64,000 nucleotides of DNA from Ophiobolus disseminans (Eukaryota; Ascomycota; Dothideomycetes; Pleosporales; Phaeosphaeriaceae), in assembly GCA_010093685.1 (NCBI GenBank), contig MU006222.1, forward strand, positions 806,001-870,000, written 5' to 3'. The translations under genes and the position numbers were made by a program. Positions 44,540 through 56,865 of this stretch are shown here, in pieces (position 1 is the first letter of the stretch; each line of letters opens with the position of its first letter). The notes under the pieces are model-generated. The model worked only from the letters and a program-made list of their open reading frames with translations. It ran no database searches and had not been told where the DNA came from.

Positions 44540-46147
44540 AGGTCATCGTAAGATAGGACTAATAGACGTGAAATCGCGAGCTGATGCTGTCTGCACAAAT
44601 TGAGTTTTTCCTCGTCGTCGATTATGATGAATGGTAGACGAACGTGAAAACATTTAATGCAGCATCAAAGGAGGAAAGGGGCCAGATAAACTTCATGCGT
44701 CTATCTAGGTAATCCATGTCGCTGTTGTACTAGGTTGTGAACGTGCTTTTCCCGTGTCGTGCCGTGAAAGACGCCACACGATATAGGATAATATCACTTC
44801 ACGGGTCCCTGCCTAAGTGAGTATCTCAGCTCTGGCCATGGCACGGTGAAAAGAAGCCGGCAAATGTGTGGATTGGTAGTGTGCCGTTCCCTGACGTGCG
44901 CTGCGGCCACACCTTTCCTCGTCTTGCGTCTCAGCTTCATTGGCTTACAGCAGGTCGGCGACCAAGGCTTTATAATGGCTTTTAGCTTCAAGAACTTAGC
45001 TTAGCTGATCGGTAACATCTTTGCCGAATGTTGACCTGAAAGGCGAGGAAGCGACGGTGGCCTGCATGTCTGCAGCGCAATCGCGAGCTCTGTGGAGGAG
45101 AACAACTACATGATAAGGGCTGAAGGACAGCAGGACTATCGCCTGCGTAAGACATTGGGGCCCGCTCAGCTCTCCACAGTAGCGGGAGCTTAATGGTGGG
45201 TACGAAGACGGCGAAGATGATCGAGCCCGAGCGCTCGATTGGCGAGCAGTTGCCGAACTTCAGGATGCCGGACCAACAGACGAACGGATCTGCACCAACA
45301 ACTCGTTCGTCTAATTCCAAGCAGTCCCAGCCACTTCCGCCTTCGACATCACAAAGTCGACGTTGGCCATGCGTTCTCACGTTGCGCAACTCCATGTCTC
45401 GTGCGCTGCGCAATTTGGTGTCGCATTGTCGCACCGCTATGAGCACTACATCCCAAGTATTATCTTATCTTTGCTGCTACTCCTGCCGGCATCCGCAAGG
45501 ACTACGTTCATCCATGTACCCGCATGGCGGCGTGCCCATGTCAATACTCAAGCAATCATCTCAAGGCTCATTTCCACTTTTATCAACCAAGGGCATTACT
45601 TCGGACTTACGATCCGGCTTGCTCGAGCTACCAAATCCTCATTAAAGCGCATTGGCGCAATGCGATAGCCATGATTCGACGATTAAGTTTTGGATAGAGA
45701 GAAATGATCCGCAGATCTTCCTTGCGTGGCGTTCGTCCCGCTTGCGTTGCTTGTGCTTCGTCACTATGTTGGTACCCGGACGCGGTATATTGACCCAAAA
45801 CTTTGGTCATTTTACCGTCCTTTGGCAAGCTCCATTAAAACATTGGAATCTCCCGCATATTTGGTGTTTCTGGTTGTCCACCAGATCTGCGACTTCCCTC
45901 ACTGCTTTCACTAGACTAGACGTCGATTCCACCTGTACTTTAGTTGATGCACGGTCTTGGCAATGCTAACGCTTCTCGCTCCTCGGAGGGATAATCATGG
46001 GCGCCTTCTTGTTGACCGGTAAGTTCGATTGCCTTCCTGTCGATACATTCGCACGTCTCGAGGTTGGCCTTCTACCTATCATGATTCACGCAACTGCTTG
46101 CGTAAAGTTGCCTAAAAGAGGTGCTTTGGAGGCATCGAACGACTGCA
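44540..46147. other. Intergenic, CE3 to F-box gene
   Basis: Overlapping ORFs of 60-150 codons lie between 44988 and 45969 on both strands; none shows a recognisable motif or continues across plausible splice sites. I see no gene. Confidence 0.5.
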
Positions 46148-48415
46148 ATGGTGCTGACTCTTGATAGATCTGAGCCTCCCAGGCCATTCACGTCACCGTC
46201 CTGTGAGAAACGGAAATCTTTCGAAGATGTTGCCCCTCTCAAAGCGACAACGCAATGCGAGAACACAAGATCTGCAGTCAGATCTTCAATGGCCATAGGA
46301 GGCGTTGTATACGGATGGCAAGAACCGCACCTCACAAAGACTCCATGGGAACTCGAACGACACAAGAAACGCTCCAGATGGAGGCGCTCCAAGGTCGTCG
46401 AGAATGAGCTTCCAGTGGCAGTATTCAAAATTCTCCCTAAAGAAGTGTATCAGTGCATTGTTGTGCAGTTGGAACAGATTCACCTCCGACAAACAGAGTC
46501 GTGTTCATCCTGTTACCTCAGAGATCTCCACAGCCTGTCGCTGGTTAGTCGCGCGTGGGACAAGGCCACAACATCTCGGATGTGAGTGACTCCTTCCATT
46601 TAAATGCGCACAATAGTCGGAAGCGGTGCAACGCCATATTTGTGTCGAGGCATCATACTTTCACCTCGCGAGTCGACAATAACGCATGGTCATTGAGTGG
46701 GGACTTTTGTACACTTTCTAGGTAGTTGATGAGTGGCTGACAACCTGTGCAGGTATCGCAATGTATTACTAGTCACGAGCGAGGAGCATGCGAAATCACA
46801 AAAGCTCAAGATAAGGGGTACTACTAGACTTAACCTGCTGCGGAGAACGCTTCGCGAGCAGCCCACATTAGCGCGTTGTGTACGAGAACTACACCTATCG
46901 GACTTCCAGACGCTTTACCAAGAGGCAGCCATTGGAAAGGAAGAAATCGTGAGCCTAGTAGCATCTCTTGTAATGGCTTGCCCTCGGCTAGAACGTCTCG
47001 TTGGGTTTCACGTACCTTTTACCCACTCCTTCGACCGCCTCTCGCATGCATTGTCAACGAGGTCGCATCTGAAGGAGAAGGTGTGGCTACTTTCCGAAAA
47101 TGGGGACGACTTCAGCGAAGAGGAGGACAACAACATGGGATCGTATTACCTGGCTGCATGTGATCCAACCGAGCGGTTTCTCGAACTCAACTCCACCCAT
47201 CCATCGCTGTCAACACTGGTATTGGCCCAGCACGATCATCAAGACCCCGTGGCTTTGAATTTTCGCGCAATCGTCGGTACATGTCGTGCTATGCCCGCAT
47301 TAAGACACTTGTCGATATCTGGACTTTCTGCTACGTCATTCACAAATATGACACTGAATGCTTTACCGTCTCAGTTGGAGTCTTTGCGCCTTGAACGACT
47401 TCCAGGCATCAATGACAAGGGCCTCCAGCGACTCGCAACCTCGCAGTTGGCCGCCTCGGTTCAGAAATTGATGCTCATCGACCTGGAAGTTTCGAGCCTT
47501 AAAACCGTATCCAACATACTCTCTACCGAATTCGCGGCGTTGCAGCATTTTTCGTTGGCCCAACAGAAAGCGCCCGGCCTTTCATCACGAGCTTCCTGCT
47601 CCGACTTCTCCTCGCCGACACTTCGATACGTACATTTTGAATTCCGGGTAGACGCTGGACCTGTACCAACACTTTCGCCGCCTTCACCCGACATATCAGA
47701 ACCACCTTCGTTTCCTTTCACAAACTGCGAATCAATCACATGTCTGGCTACGGCCCTTCTAGCGGAAGGCATCAAAAAAGGAGCTTTCCCCTTGCTCCAT
47801 CGAGTTCGCGTACCGCACGACCCACAAGGCTTCATCCAGGCACTCTGCAAGCCGCTCGCGAGCGCATTGCTACCATCGGACGTGAGCACATTAAGCACAT
47901 CATCAAGTGTATTTGGCTCAAGTATTTCTTCTGTCCCATCCAGTCACGAACAAAGCCTGAGTAGAGCCTGCGACTCGGTCATTGGGGGATCTCGAGGCGA
48001 CCGCGCAGACTCGGCGGTGGCATCATCGTACGACATATCTCAGGACATAATCACGCCAGCACGATCCCGTCTCGCAGCGCAATCGCGCATTCTAGCCTCG
48101 CGCAAAACTGCTCTCATGACTGTGCGAGTTTACGATCCCAGTGGCGATCTTAAAGTTAACAAGGTCGTCGGAGGCTTCATTGGACAGGTGGGGAGTAAGA
48201 TCACGTACGACTTGAGAGCTGACAGGGGTCGGACACTTGGGGATACTTTTGGCGATGCCGAAGATCGTAATCAGTGGATTACAAATACTGACGATCTAGT
48301 AGGCGTGGTTGATACCGATGGCGAGGAGTCGCGTGAGAGGTCCTGGGGCTCTTGCGGTCATCGGCTCGGCGGGAGGATTGGAAAAAATGTTGTGCTGGTG
48401 GATCAATTGTTCTGA
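46148..48415 (+). CDS. F-box protein with leucine-rich repeats
   Basis: Exons 46148-46581 and 46753-48415 give 698 residues. An F-box lies near residues 95-150: ILPKEVYQCIVVQLEQI, then DLHSLSLVSRAWDKAT, spliced into MYRNVLLV. The middle contains degenerate leucine-rich repeats (PALRHLSISGLSATSF, SQLESLRLERLPGINDKGLQ, SVQKLMLIDLEV). The C-terminal 250 residues are Ser-rich and end in a compact region rich in Gly and Asp. F-box proteins bring substrates to SCF ubiquitin ligases through Skp1; the target here is unknown. The start is the first ATG in the open frame; a more upstream exon cannot be excluded. Confidence 0.8.
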
Positions 48416-50431
48416 GAAGTATCGAATGATCCACAGTGAAGACCTGGATCATCGTAGACACCCAGCCATGACTCGTTTGTGTCAGGTCACACGCATCTTT
48501 AAAGTCAGTATGCCTACATAATCTCCAACCATGTGGACTAGTCGTGAGATCCTTCGATTCATACATTGGTATTTGTCATGCTTTCGTGCATCAGGTTCAG
48601 AGAAAGCAAGTCGCAAGGTATCACACCGCATGCATGCATGTGGAGCGGCGGGCCAGTGTAGCTCAAAACTACTTCCGATCTTTGAACATCCAATCGGATA
48701 ACGCCCAAAACATTCGGGAAGCGTGTTTAGATGACCAGATGTTCTAAACCTAAGTAAAGCACTGCTAGATGGCTTACATTTACCTTGCAGCGCTAATGGC
48801 GCGGGATGATGTCGGGAAAGCCAAGTTGTCCACAATTTAGCTAGGTAAAGGGCTTGGGGTGTCAGGCGCCTTGCAGCACTACCCTAACAGGTGCCACAGG
48901 TGTGCAGTGGCTTGCTTCCATAGTGGCTTGAGTGTTCAGCCTTTGCCTCGGTTGAGACTAGTCAAGAGGTGGGACGAGTATGGAACCCGAAACTACCTAA
49001 GTACCAAGTGTTGCGTCGATCCCGGGATGTGGATGATGTACTTGTTGTGTGCTCCGAAGAACTTCTTTGCGTCGATTATCTGGGAGTATTTTCCGGAAGC
49101 ATCATGTGCAGACCTCGGAATGTTGAGACCCAGGGATGCTTGATCCTCTTCATAGCCTAGTGTATTAATATATCTTTGAATTCAATAGCAGGTGGATAAA
49201 AACGTAGTGAATTGTCCGTCTTCATATTGTCAGCTGTCCCAGTCCCTTTGTGTCAAGATCGAGGAGTAGTTGCTTCTCTACCTAGGTATCACAATTGTTC
49301 CGGAACTCTCAACCAAACCTTGGAAACCTCGGGAGCCAAAATCACCTTGAAATCTGTAGCTCGAGCAAACATTGGATCTGCCATGTAGAGCTTGTCGCAA
49401 TATTAGAGTTATTGGGTACTGTGTAAAACCGCCTTAGACCGTGCATTACACCGCTAAATCTTCTGCTCGTCGTCTTGTGTACTGCATGCCACTAAATCGA
49501 GGTACAGTGCCTCTGCTCCTTCCGCGGAGAGCACATAAAGAAGGCGTTAAAGATAGCCTCAGGCCCACAGATTCCTTTTTGCAAGAGTACAAAGCTCAGG
49601 TCGGGCGCATGCTACTCGGAACTGAGCCGTGCCCAAGTGTCTGCCCAACATGACTATGAGATGCACAAGAAGCGCTGACAAACCCGATAGGTCTCCTGGC
49701 GGCTTCTTGTGTGGTAGCTGCAAAACAAGTTTGCGCTTCCTTCATCTCAACTGTGCTGCTCGTATCGTATTTAACTCACTTCCAAGCACGATACCTACAC
49801 TTACAGGCCGTATCCGCACTACCTAGGTAGAATGGCCCATCCAATGGACATGACATCGGGAGTGCACCCCATCGCGTTTGATCCGAGCTCCAGCTGAGGA
49901 GATAAAACAACCCATTTGCGGGCGGTAACAAGGCTGTCAGTGGGTTTGCAGTGGGAAAGAGTCAGTGTACCACACCGATCGCCGGCCTGCGCGCTACTTC
50001 CGCGAACGTGCTTGGCATCACCATACCTACCTCCAGATGCAGCCCTGGAGGTGGGTACACATCTGGAACCACATGTGTGACCGGAGTTGTGGAGCATGTG
50101 TTAGGTTGTTCCTTTGGCGCACAAATACCTGCCTACGTACGTGTGCAGACTCGAAAGCTCCCATCAGTAAGTCATCTCACCAGGGTCTATGACCTTTGCC
50201 TCTATTAACTATCTCTTCTACTTAGCTCGCGGTGAACCGGCACCCTGCGCCCCTGTAAATGCGGAATAACGGCCTCCATGCAAGCTCAACGACGATTACT
50301 TTTCCGAGTCTTGACATACTCCAACGAACGCATGCAGTGCAACAAAAAAGGCCCACCACCTCCCTCATACTCTTGAACAACAAAGTCTGGTGCGCTGCGG
50401 CCAAATGCACAACTCCGTAAACACCCAGTCG
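48416..50431. other. Gene-poor stretch
   Basis: 2 kb with no recognisable gene. Two exact TACCTAGGTA palindromes occur here (49279-49288 and 49820-49829). Confidence 0.55.
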
Positions 50432-52190
50432 CTACACTGGCTTGATGGGAATCACGCCTTCAAGTTGAGGCATGAGGTCGAGTATCTTTGGATCTATCGT
50501 CCAAGCATTTAGATTGGCCACGGTACTTTCGAAAAGCGGCGTCATGCGTGTGCAAGCAGCCTCGATATCCCAATAATGGCATGCATCATCCGCATATGGC
50601 CATTCTAGTCCGACCAGACCTACAAAATGGCCAACAGGATACTCTTGGGGATGCTGGTACAAAAGCTGGCGTACTTGTGGCCTAATCATCCTCAGTCAGC
50701 GAGGAGAGCTCCGAGAAGAGGAGCGGAAACAAACCAAGGGATAAGGTCGATCAATATGTCGTATGGTGTGACTTCCTGCTTGCCCATGGACGGCATCAAC
50801 CATTCCGGATTTGCATTCATATTCTCTACGCTTGGCCAGATAAGATACTGACTCTTGCATCAGTCTCAGTTCAAGCGTTGAGAGTTCCAGGACTTACCCG
50901 CATCATCTTCGTCAAAACCCAGGTAGATGCCAGCCTCACGGTCAACGGCGATCCTGGCAAAATCTTATTCACGGTCCGCGAACACCATACGGGAACCGGT
51001 TGGTTATCTTGCGGATCTACGAAGCCAAGCAAGATGGTGTCCACGTCTACTTCAGCTCTCCCAAATATCTGGCTCTCACTCCATCCGTTCGCAAGAAGAT
51101 CTCGCTTTATCCTTCGAAAGTATGTGCAGTCGTAGCTGAATTTACTAAGGGCATTCGACGCAGCCTCCATGTCAAGAGGAGGATTCATTCGCGTAACACC
51201 CTCCACAGCGCTGCCAGGCAGGAAAGTCAAAGACGTCTGGCTCTGCTCTCGGCTTCATATCCAGGTTAGCTTCGTCGACAAGTGGCTGTTTCGAGCTTCA
51301 ACACACCTTTCCTCACGCGAGGATCCCTCGTACGAAGAAGCCCCCATGTTATGCCCCTGCCCTGTAAATTGCTCACTACCTGGTGTGCCAAAAGAATCTT
51401 GATCGGGCAGAGCCGGTGGAGGGGCTGATGGATCCTGGATTCTTGTCAAGAATGCTCATGAGATGCAAAAGGCCTTCTCACCTGCAGTGACCTTTTGATC
51501 TCTTCAGCCGAATGGTGCGCGAAACCATTCTTTTCCAACTCGCTAGCCCAGTTCGCTGCTTGGGCGCGGTCTGGTGCCACGGCCAGCAACGATACAATGG
51601 ACTTCAGGTCATCAAGATCCTTCGCCAACCGCCGGACGTGAGCTCGTAATTGTGTTGTCGTTTTACCGTCTTCAGCAACGTCGTATACACAAGTTAAGCT
51701 TTTGGACTGGCAAGTATTACACTTTGGTCGAACGCCATCGCACTACTCCCTTGGTTAACCTTCGTCAAGAACCACCCAAGGTATTACCGACCTTGGACTT
51801 GCGCTTCCTGCAGCTCTCACAGGCAATAGAAGTAATTTTGCCACGAGGAGTCCGCAACGCATACGTGCCGGATATGGGAGACGAATGCTGCCCTCGAACA
51901 TTCGCGAGAGAACCCCCTAAACCCTGCTTGGGCGCCAATGGGGCTTTGGGAAGTGTGGACGTGCCCGTGGTTTGCGGGCGAATCACAAGGGTCGATTGCG
52001 ATGTGTCGAGGTGGAGTTGACCTTGGCCCCCCTCCCATTCAGAAAATGCCTGGCTGATAATTTCGTCAGCGCGGTCCAGATCACGGTCGGCCCAGGCTCC
52101 AGAGCAACAGCTATCGTAATCCCATGGCGCCTCCACATTGGATGCCTTAGTGTTTGTTGGTCGGTGGAATTCAACCGGTGTGCGCGACAT
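50432..52190 (-). CDS. Zn2Cys6 transcription factor with DUF3425 domain
   Basis: Six exons on the minus strand join in frame: 52190-51792, 51742-51482, 51434-51307, 51252-50898, 50847-50735 and 50681-50432, giving 501 residues. The Zn2Cys6 cluster begins ACESCRKRKSKC near residue 126, with the first intron cutting it just before the third Cys, and continues DGVRPKCNTC. A basic, leucine-containing linker (LRAHVRRLAKDLDDLKSIV) follows. The C-terminal region holds the DUF3425 pattern: ILPGSPLTVRLASTWVLTKM, then YDILIDLIPWPQVRQLLYQH and WTIDPKILDLMPQL. It is probably a nuclear regulator with unknown targets. The third intron (51253-51306) has an unusual AAG acceptor but a perfect GCTAAC branch site; without it an in-frame TGA would interrupt the gene. 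Confidence 0.8.
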
Positions 52191-55100
52191 CGGTTGTCGT
52201 ACTTGAACCCCACCACGCCAGACTGCCTTGTCTTTCTTCGACTATGAGGCCCATCCAGCGATGCCTAGGCGTTTTGATCCATGCAATAATGCGTGTGCCA
52301 CAAAGTTTGTTACGCCTTAAAGCTGTGGTCCTGCATATCATGCACAATCTTCCTCAGCGCTGGTCGCTGCAGGCCGCGATCCGCCCGAATTCTGCAGGGA
52401 CTGGAACCACAATCGGGTGAGGCAGTGTGCCGATCCTTTCCGGAACAAATGCGAGTCTCCAGAATCACCGTCACAGCCTTGGGACAGTGCTAAAATCTCT
52501 TCGGAAGACGGCGACCAAGTGGTGGATAGTTGGTGATTTTCTAGGTCGAGTGGAACGTCTGCGCTACGACGCCATCCGGGGTGGTTCTCCGGAGCCACGC
52601 CAAATGAGGTCCACCGACGTGACCTCGGAAGCGATCAACGGCATTGTCGACGGATGTACGATGTATGCGCGCTGGCATTTTCGCGTGCCTCTGGAAATGA
52701 AGCAACTGAGACCGTACATACCTCGGAAAACCTGTGGCCTGGACGACTGCTTCCGAAGCCCTCCGTGTTGAGCGAGGATTGCAGCTTTCTTCAGGTAACC
52801 CCTCTAATGCGTCTGGCAGACTATTGCTGCCACTGTACCATGGGCCTATGCCTAGTTGAAAGTTAGGGATGGTGACTGGCGGTTGGGCGTATCGAAGACC
52901 TACCCGGTGACGAATTTGCGGATGGTGAAGGCATAAATGCGAGCATTTCTCACATGAATACATTCAGGGGAAGGAGCTCTATCAGGCTTCCAAGGTAAGT
53001 GATACACGCGTAAATTATGTTCCGCGGGAAACATCTGGACGATCTGCCATGCAGCTCGGGGATTTACTGTATATCTATCGTATTCAGAGGTACAGGTATA
53101 GGAACCCCCTAGTGTGCGGCTACACTAATAGAAGTGACGACGGTCCTAGCAGCTGAAATGTGGTAACATAAGCGCGCCGCCTACCTGAACACCATGAGTT
53201 GGCGGACGCACCTCGACTTTTCCACTAGCGCACTAGAACCACTGAACGGCGGGGAAGTCGGCTTAAGTGGTCACTTTGTTAGCTAGGCTAGGCGACCTGG
53301 TACATGAATGCTACCAAGGCATGCGAGTCCGAGAGCAAACTCGAGAAGAGTTTGGCGGTCGAACCTAAACGCGGTTTACTTCGAACGACCCTTTACGCCA
53401 TCGGCACGTCCCCATCAAGTGGTGCAGCATCTCCAACACCGCTACAATGTTTGATACAAAACGTCTCGTAACTTAAGCCAGTTGATCAACGTTCGAAGTT
53501 TAAAGTGTGGATTGCTGTGTCGCGATGAGGCTTGGATCGTCTGGTCATCCCACACTCGGCGACGTTCGAGACTCAACGATTGACGTATCTCACTCTAATA
53601 TGGGCACCGGACTGCGTGTATTTCGAGGGAACCAAAAAGGATGTGCGTGTCGTACGCCAAAGCTGGCAGGAAATAATATCTAATCGGTCCGATAATCGAG
53701 GCTCAGCCTGCTGGGCACACTGCCGCGTTGCAGTGAGCAGCATGTGCTGGATGACGTAGCATTGGGATTCGACAATGCTCTTTGAACTCGCCAAGGTTTA
53801 CATGATTACTACGACGATCAAGATGATGAGTCTTGTGTGGTCTCGGCACGCCGTGCAGATGGGGCGGCTATGCATCCAACTGCGCACACACGATGAGCTC
53901 GTCAACCATCACCTATAATCTGTCTCAGGCCATCGGAAACGCTGTAGATGTTCATCAACGCCCACTGGGAGGAGCTACAAGGCACCATCTTTATGTAACC
54001 TAATCTATGGTCGTGCAGCAAGTCGATTGCCCAGACGAACCATTCTGCGCCCAGCCATCTCACAATCCTTACATGTCATTACCAGGAACATGACAGCAGG
54101 CGAAGTCTTTGCCAATCATACTACAACAGATGTAAACATAAATCCATGTTACCAAGGATAATACACCTAGGTTTCGAAGGCTTGACACAGCCAAGATGGA
54201 GCGATTACGGCGTTTTCTCCCGTGCCCGTTCCCCACGCCGTGGTCTCTGATCCGGCACTCGTTCTTACATTTCACGTCAAGCAACAGTATGGTTAGGGTA
54301 CCTGCTAAACCCTAACAAGTAGGAATAACCCAGACCTTGCGTAGATTGAGGCAACCCCAGCATGACCATGCAAGAGCGCCCACAAGATGTATGGCACTGC
54401 TACCTAGTGCCCGAGATCAGCTGTGTGGTTCCAAGTTTTCTGCGACTTGATTTGACCGAACATTTTGCCGCACCTCGCTCCAAGATCGATGCCAGCCTTG
54501 TTCGCGAGCCGAGGATTCCCGAATCAGACCAAGTTAAACCTAGCCAGAAAACTTTCTCAAGATTAGCATAAAATACCTGCAGTTAGCATGCGACCTTCAT
54601 CAGCCACAAAGATTCTAGAGCATTGAAGAAGATTGATCCGCAGAATCTACGCCCGTTGAAGTATTGTCGCTGCCGCAATCAGGCAAGAGAAGAAGGCCAT
54701 ATCTTCCCCACACTCCCGTGTGAAATCTGCTGAGCCTATTTGTATGTGAGTTTACCCACAGCATGAAACACTCCCTGGATTCATGATAGTGCTGTTTGGT
54801 TCCCCACTACCTTCATATTCACCCCATCCGTCAATCGCGAACTTAGTTGACTCGTATAATTTTCTTGGTATACACATTGCTCGTCGACACCGGTTTGCAG
54901 CTTGACGATCGCAATTTGGCGTGTTTCGTCATGTTGTACTTATTTCTCTGGCGGCAGTGGTGCCTCGGTCCTCCTGGATCGTCCCAGTCAGGCGGTTACG
55001 TTTGAGGGTCACCGCAAGCTCAGCCTCCATTATCGCCAAGTCTCCAGTCAGTGAAGATGGAATTTGCTCCGACGGAAATGATTGGCGAGCCGTCTTCCCT

Positions 55101-56865
55101 GGACAACCATCGATGGATTCTCCCCATGCCAGGTTCATCCACGCATTATGGCAACCCTTCGAACTAAGTATGATTGGCATGACCAGAACACGAGGCTTGT
55201 GAGCGGCTTTAGCTTCAAGCTTCTCGGAAGTCGGCATCTTGCCTGAGTGACATGCTCGGAGTTCGCGATACGTGACAAGTATAGGCTATTGTTCACATCG
55301 ATGCGCAACCGCACTGTGCTCTATCAAATCGCACATGCATGACGCATGAGGTTCCATGAGAACAAGGTTTAGGCTTCCCGTCGCGCAGGCTGTTCCAGAC
55401 CCAAGATCCAGAGACTTTACCAGTGCAAGCTTTCGTCATGGCTTCAAGATTCGATACAACCTGACATCTAGGAAATAACACGATTATTTTTTCGTGTGTC
55501 ATAAATGAAGTTGATTACCTACAGCCGTGACATAGGCAATATATTGGCACAGTCAACCCCTTACCGCAGGAAATTTGTTACATGTGCGTGCCGTGTGTTG
55601 CAGAATATTAAGAAAGACGTGCTCATTACACTTTGAACTCGATGCGTACTCGGCACGATCCGCTTCAAATTGTGGTTCACTCAACCAACCCCACCAACCC
55701 ACATCAGCGCCTTCTTGGTTATGCCTGGTCAGAAGAAAGCCTCTGCTGCAGCCAATGGACCCTGAGATATTCAGATCTTGGGTCTGCGGGAGTGAGGATC
55801 AGGTACCCTGCATTAGGGTATCGACCCGGGAAAGTTACCTGAGCATCTCCGCGGAGCATGGATTTGTGTGGTTTCCGGACACAAATGTAAGTACCATGTT
55901 CTCGAATCCATGCGCTAACACTTGATGGACATATATCGGCTTTTATAGGCCGATGTATCTCGTACGTGAACTTCCTAGGCTGCCGAGAAGTCTGACCGAC
56001 TAGGTACCAGAAGAGTCGTTTGTAAGCCACACCCGCGCTCTGAACTTTGGACAATCAGTCGGACAGATCCGACCGGCGAGCGCCGGTACCTCCACTTTCA
56101 GTGTCAAGGATAAACGAGGTTCCACGTGTGCGGCTAATCTTCATTGGTTTTGTTCCAGAGATTCAGACGTTAAGTATTTGTTGCTAACCACGGGCAAGGA
56201 ACGTTGACGTAAGTACTCGAGTTGTGGGTCTCGACCATCATCTCGAAGTGTTGTTTTGTTATGCCATTTCCCCAACCTGAAGAACAACCTGGTCACCATA
56301 CTGAACGTTTCCGATCCATGCTGTGTAGCCCATGTCGCGTTTGGGAAGTTTACATTGACCAAATGGATCCCGAGGTCGTGAAGACGTGTTCAGCTCCAGC
56401 TATGTGAGCATGGCGCATGTGGTGGCCGACATAAAGGACGGACTCAAGCTCGAATGTGGTGGGAAGAGCATGTGAGACATATCAGTTGAAACACTGAACC
56501 TTGGGACTGAGGCAACAACTTTGGAAGCAGTGAATGACGAGAACCACGTGATGGCGCTAGTGGAAGCTTGGCGAAGCTTTGACTCCGTTTCCGCAACTTC
56601 CCCACCAGAAACGCGACACCGTCGCGACACACCACCTTCGCGCGTCACTCTTTCTACGGTGGGCAATTGTCGTTTTCCGATTGCAGTAGCACCCGTCTCT
56701 ATTCCTGCGTGCTCCCTTGCCTACACGATCCGTCGGTTGAGCGCTCCTCGCTCTTGGGACACAGTCAGTGACAGAGACACTCATATATCTTCGCAACAAG
56801 AAGAAGGCTGACGCCCAGAATCCGATCTGAACATACAGAGACTTGGAAGCATATACAGCAGAAAT
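52191..56865. other. Long gene-poor region
   Basis: 4.7 kb without a supported gene. The minus-strand frames at 52338-52598 and 52541-52963 have coding-like composition but no family motif and no consistent splice model; they could be a decayed gene. A telomere-like inverted repeat lies at 54292-54316. The last part is the promoter of prp4. Confidence 0.5.
54292..54316. repeat. Telomere-motif inverted repeat
   Basis: GTTAGGGT (54292-54299) and ACCCTAAC (54309-54316) are perfect reverse complements across a 9-nt loop. Each arm contains the TTAGGG telomere unit of filamentous fungi. Confidence 0.7.

Noticed and set aside
44988..45645. Overlapping ORFs of about 150 codons on both strands
   Set aside because: Mutually antisense, no domain and no splice continuity with flanking frames.
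54929..55237. 102-codon minus-strand ORF
   Set aside because: Composition is protein-like, but there is no family match I can recognise and no neighbouring exon.
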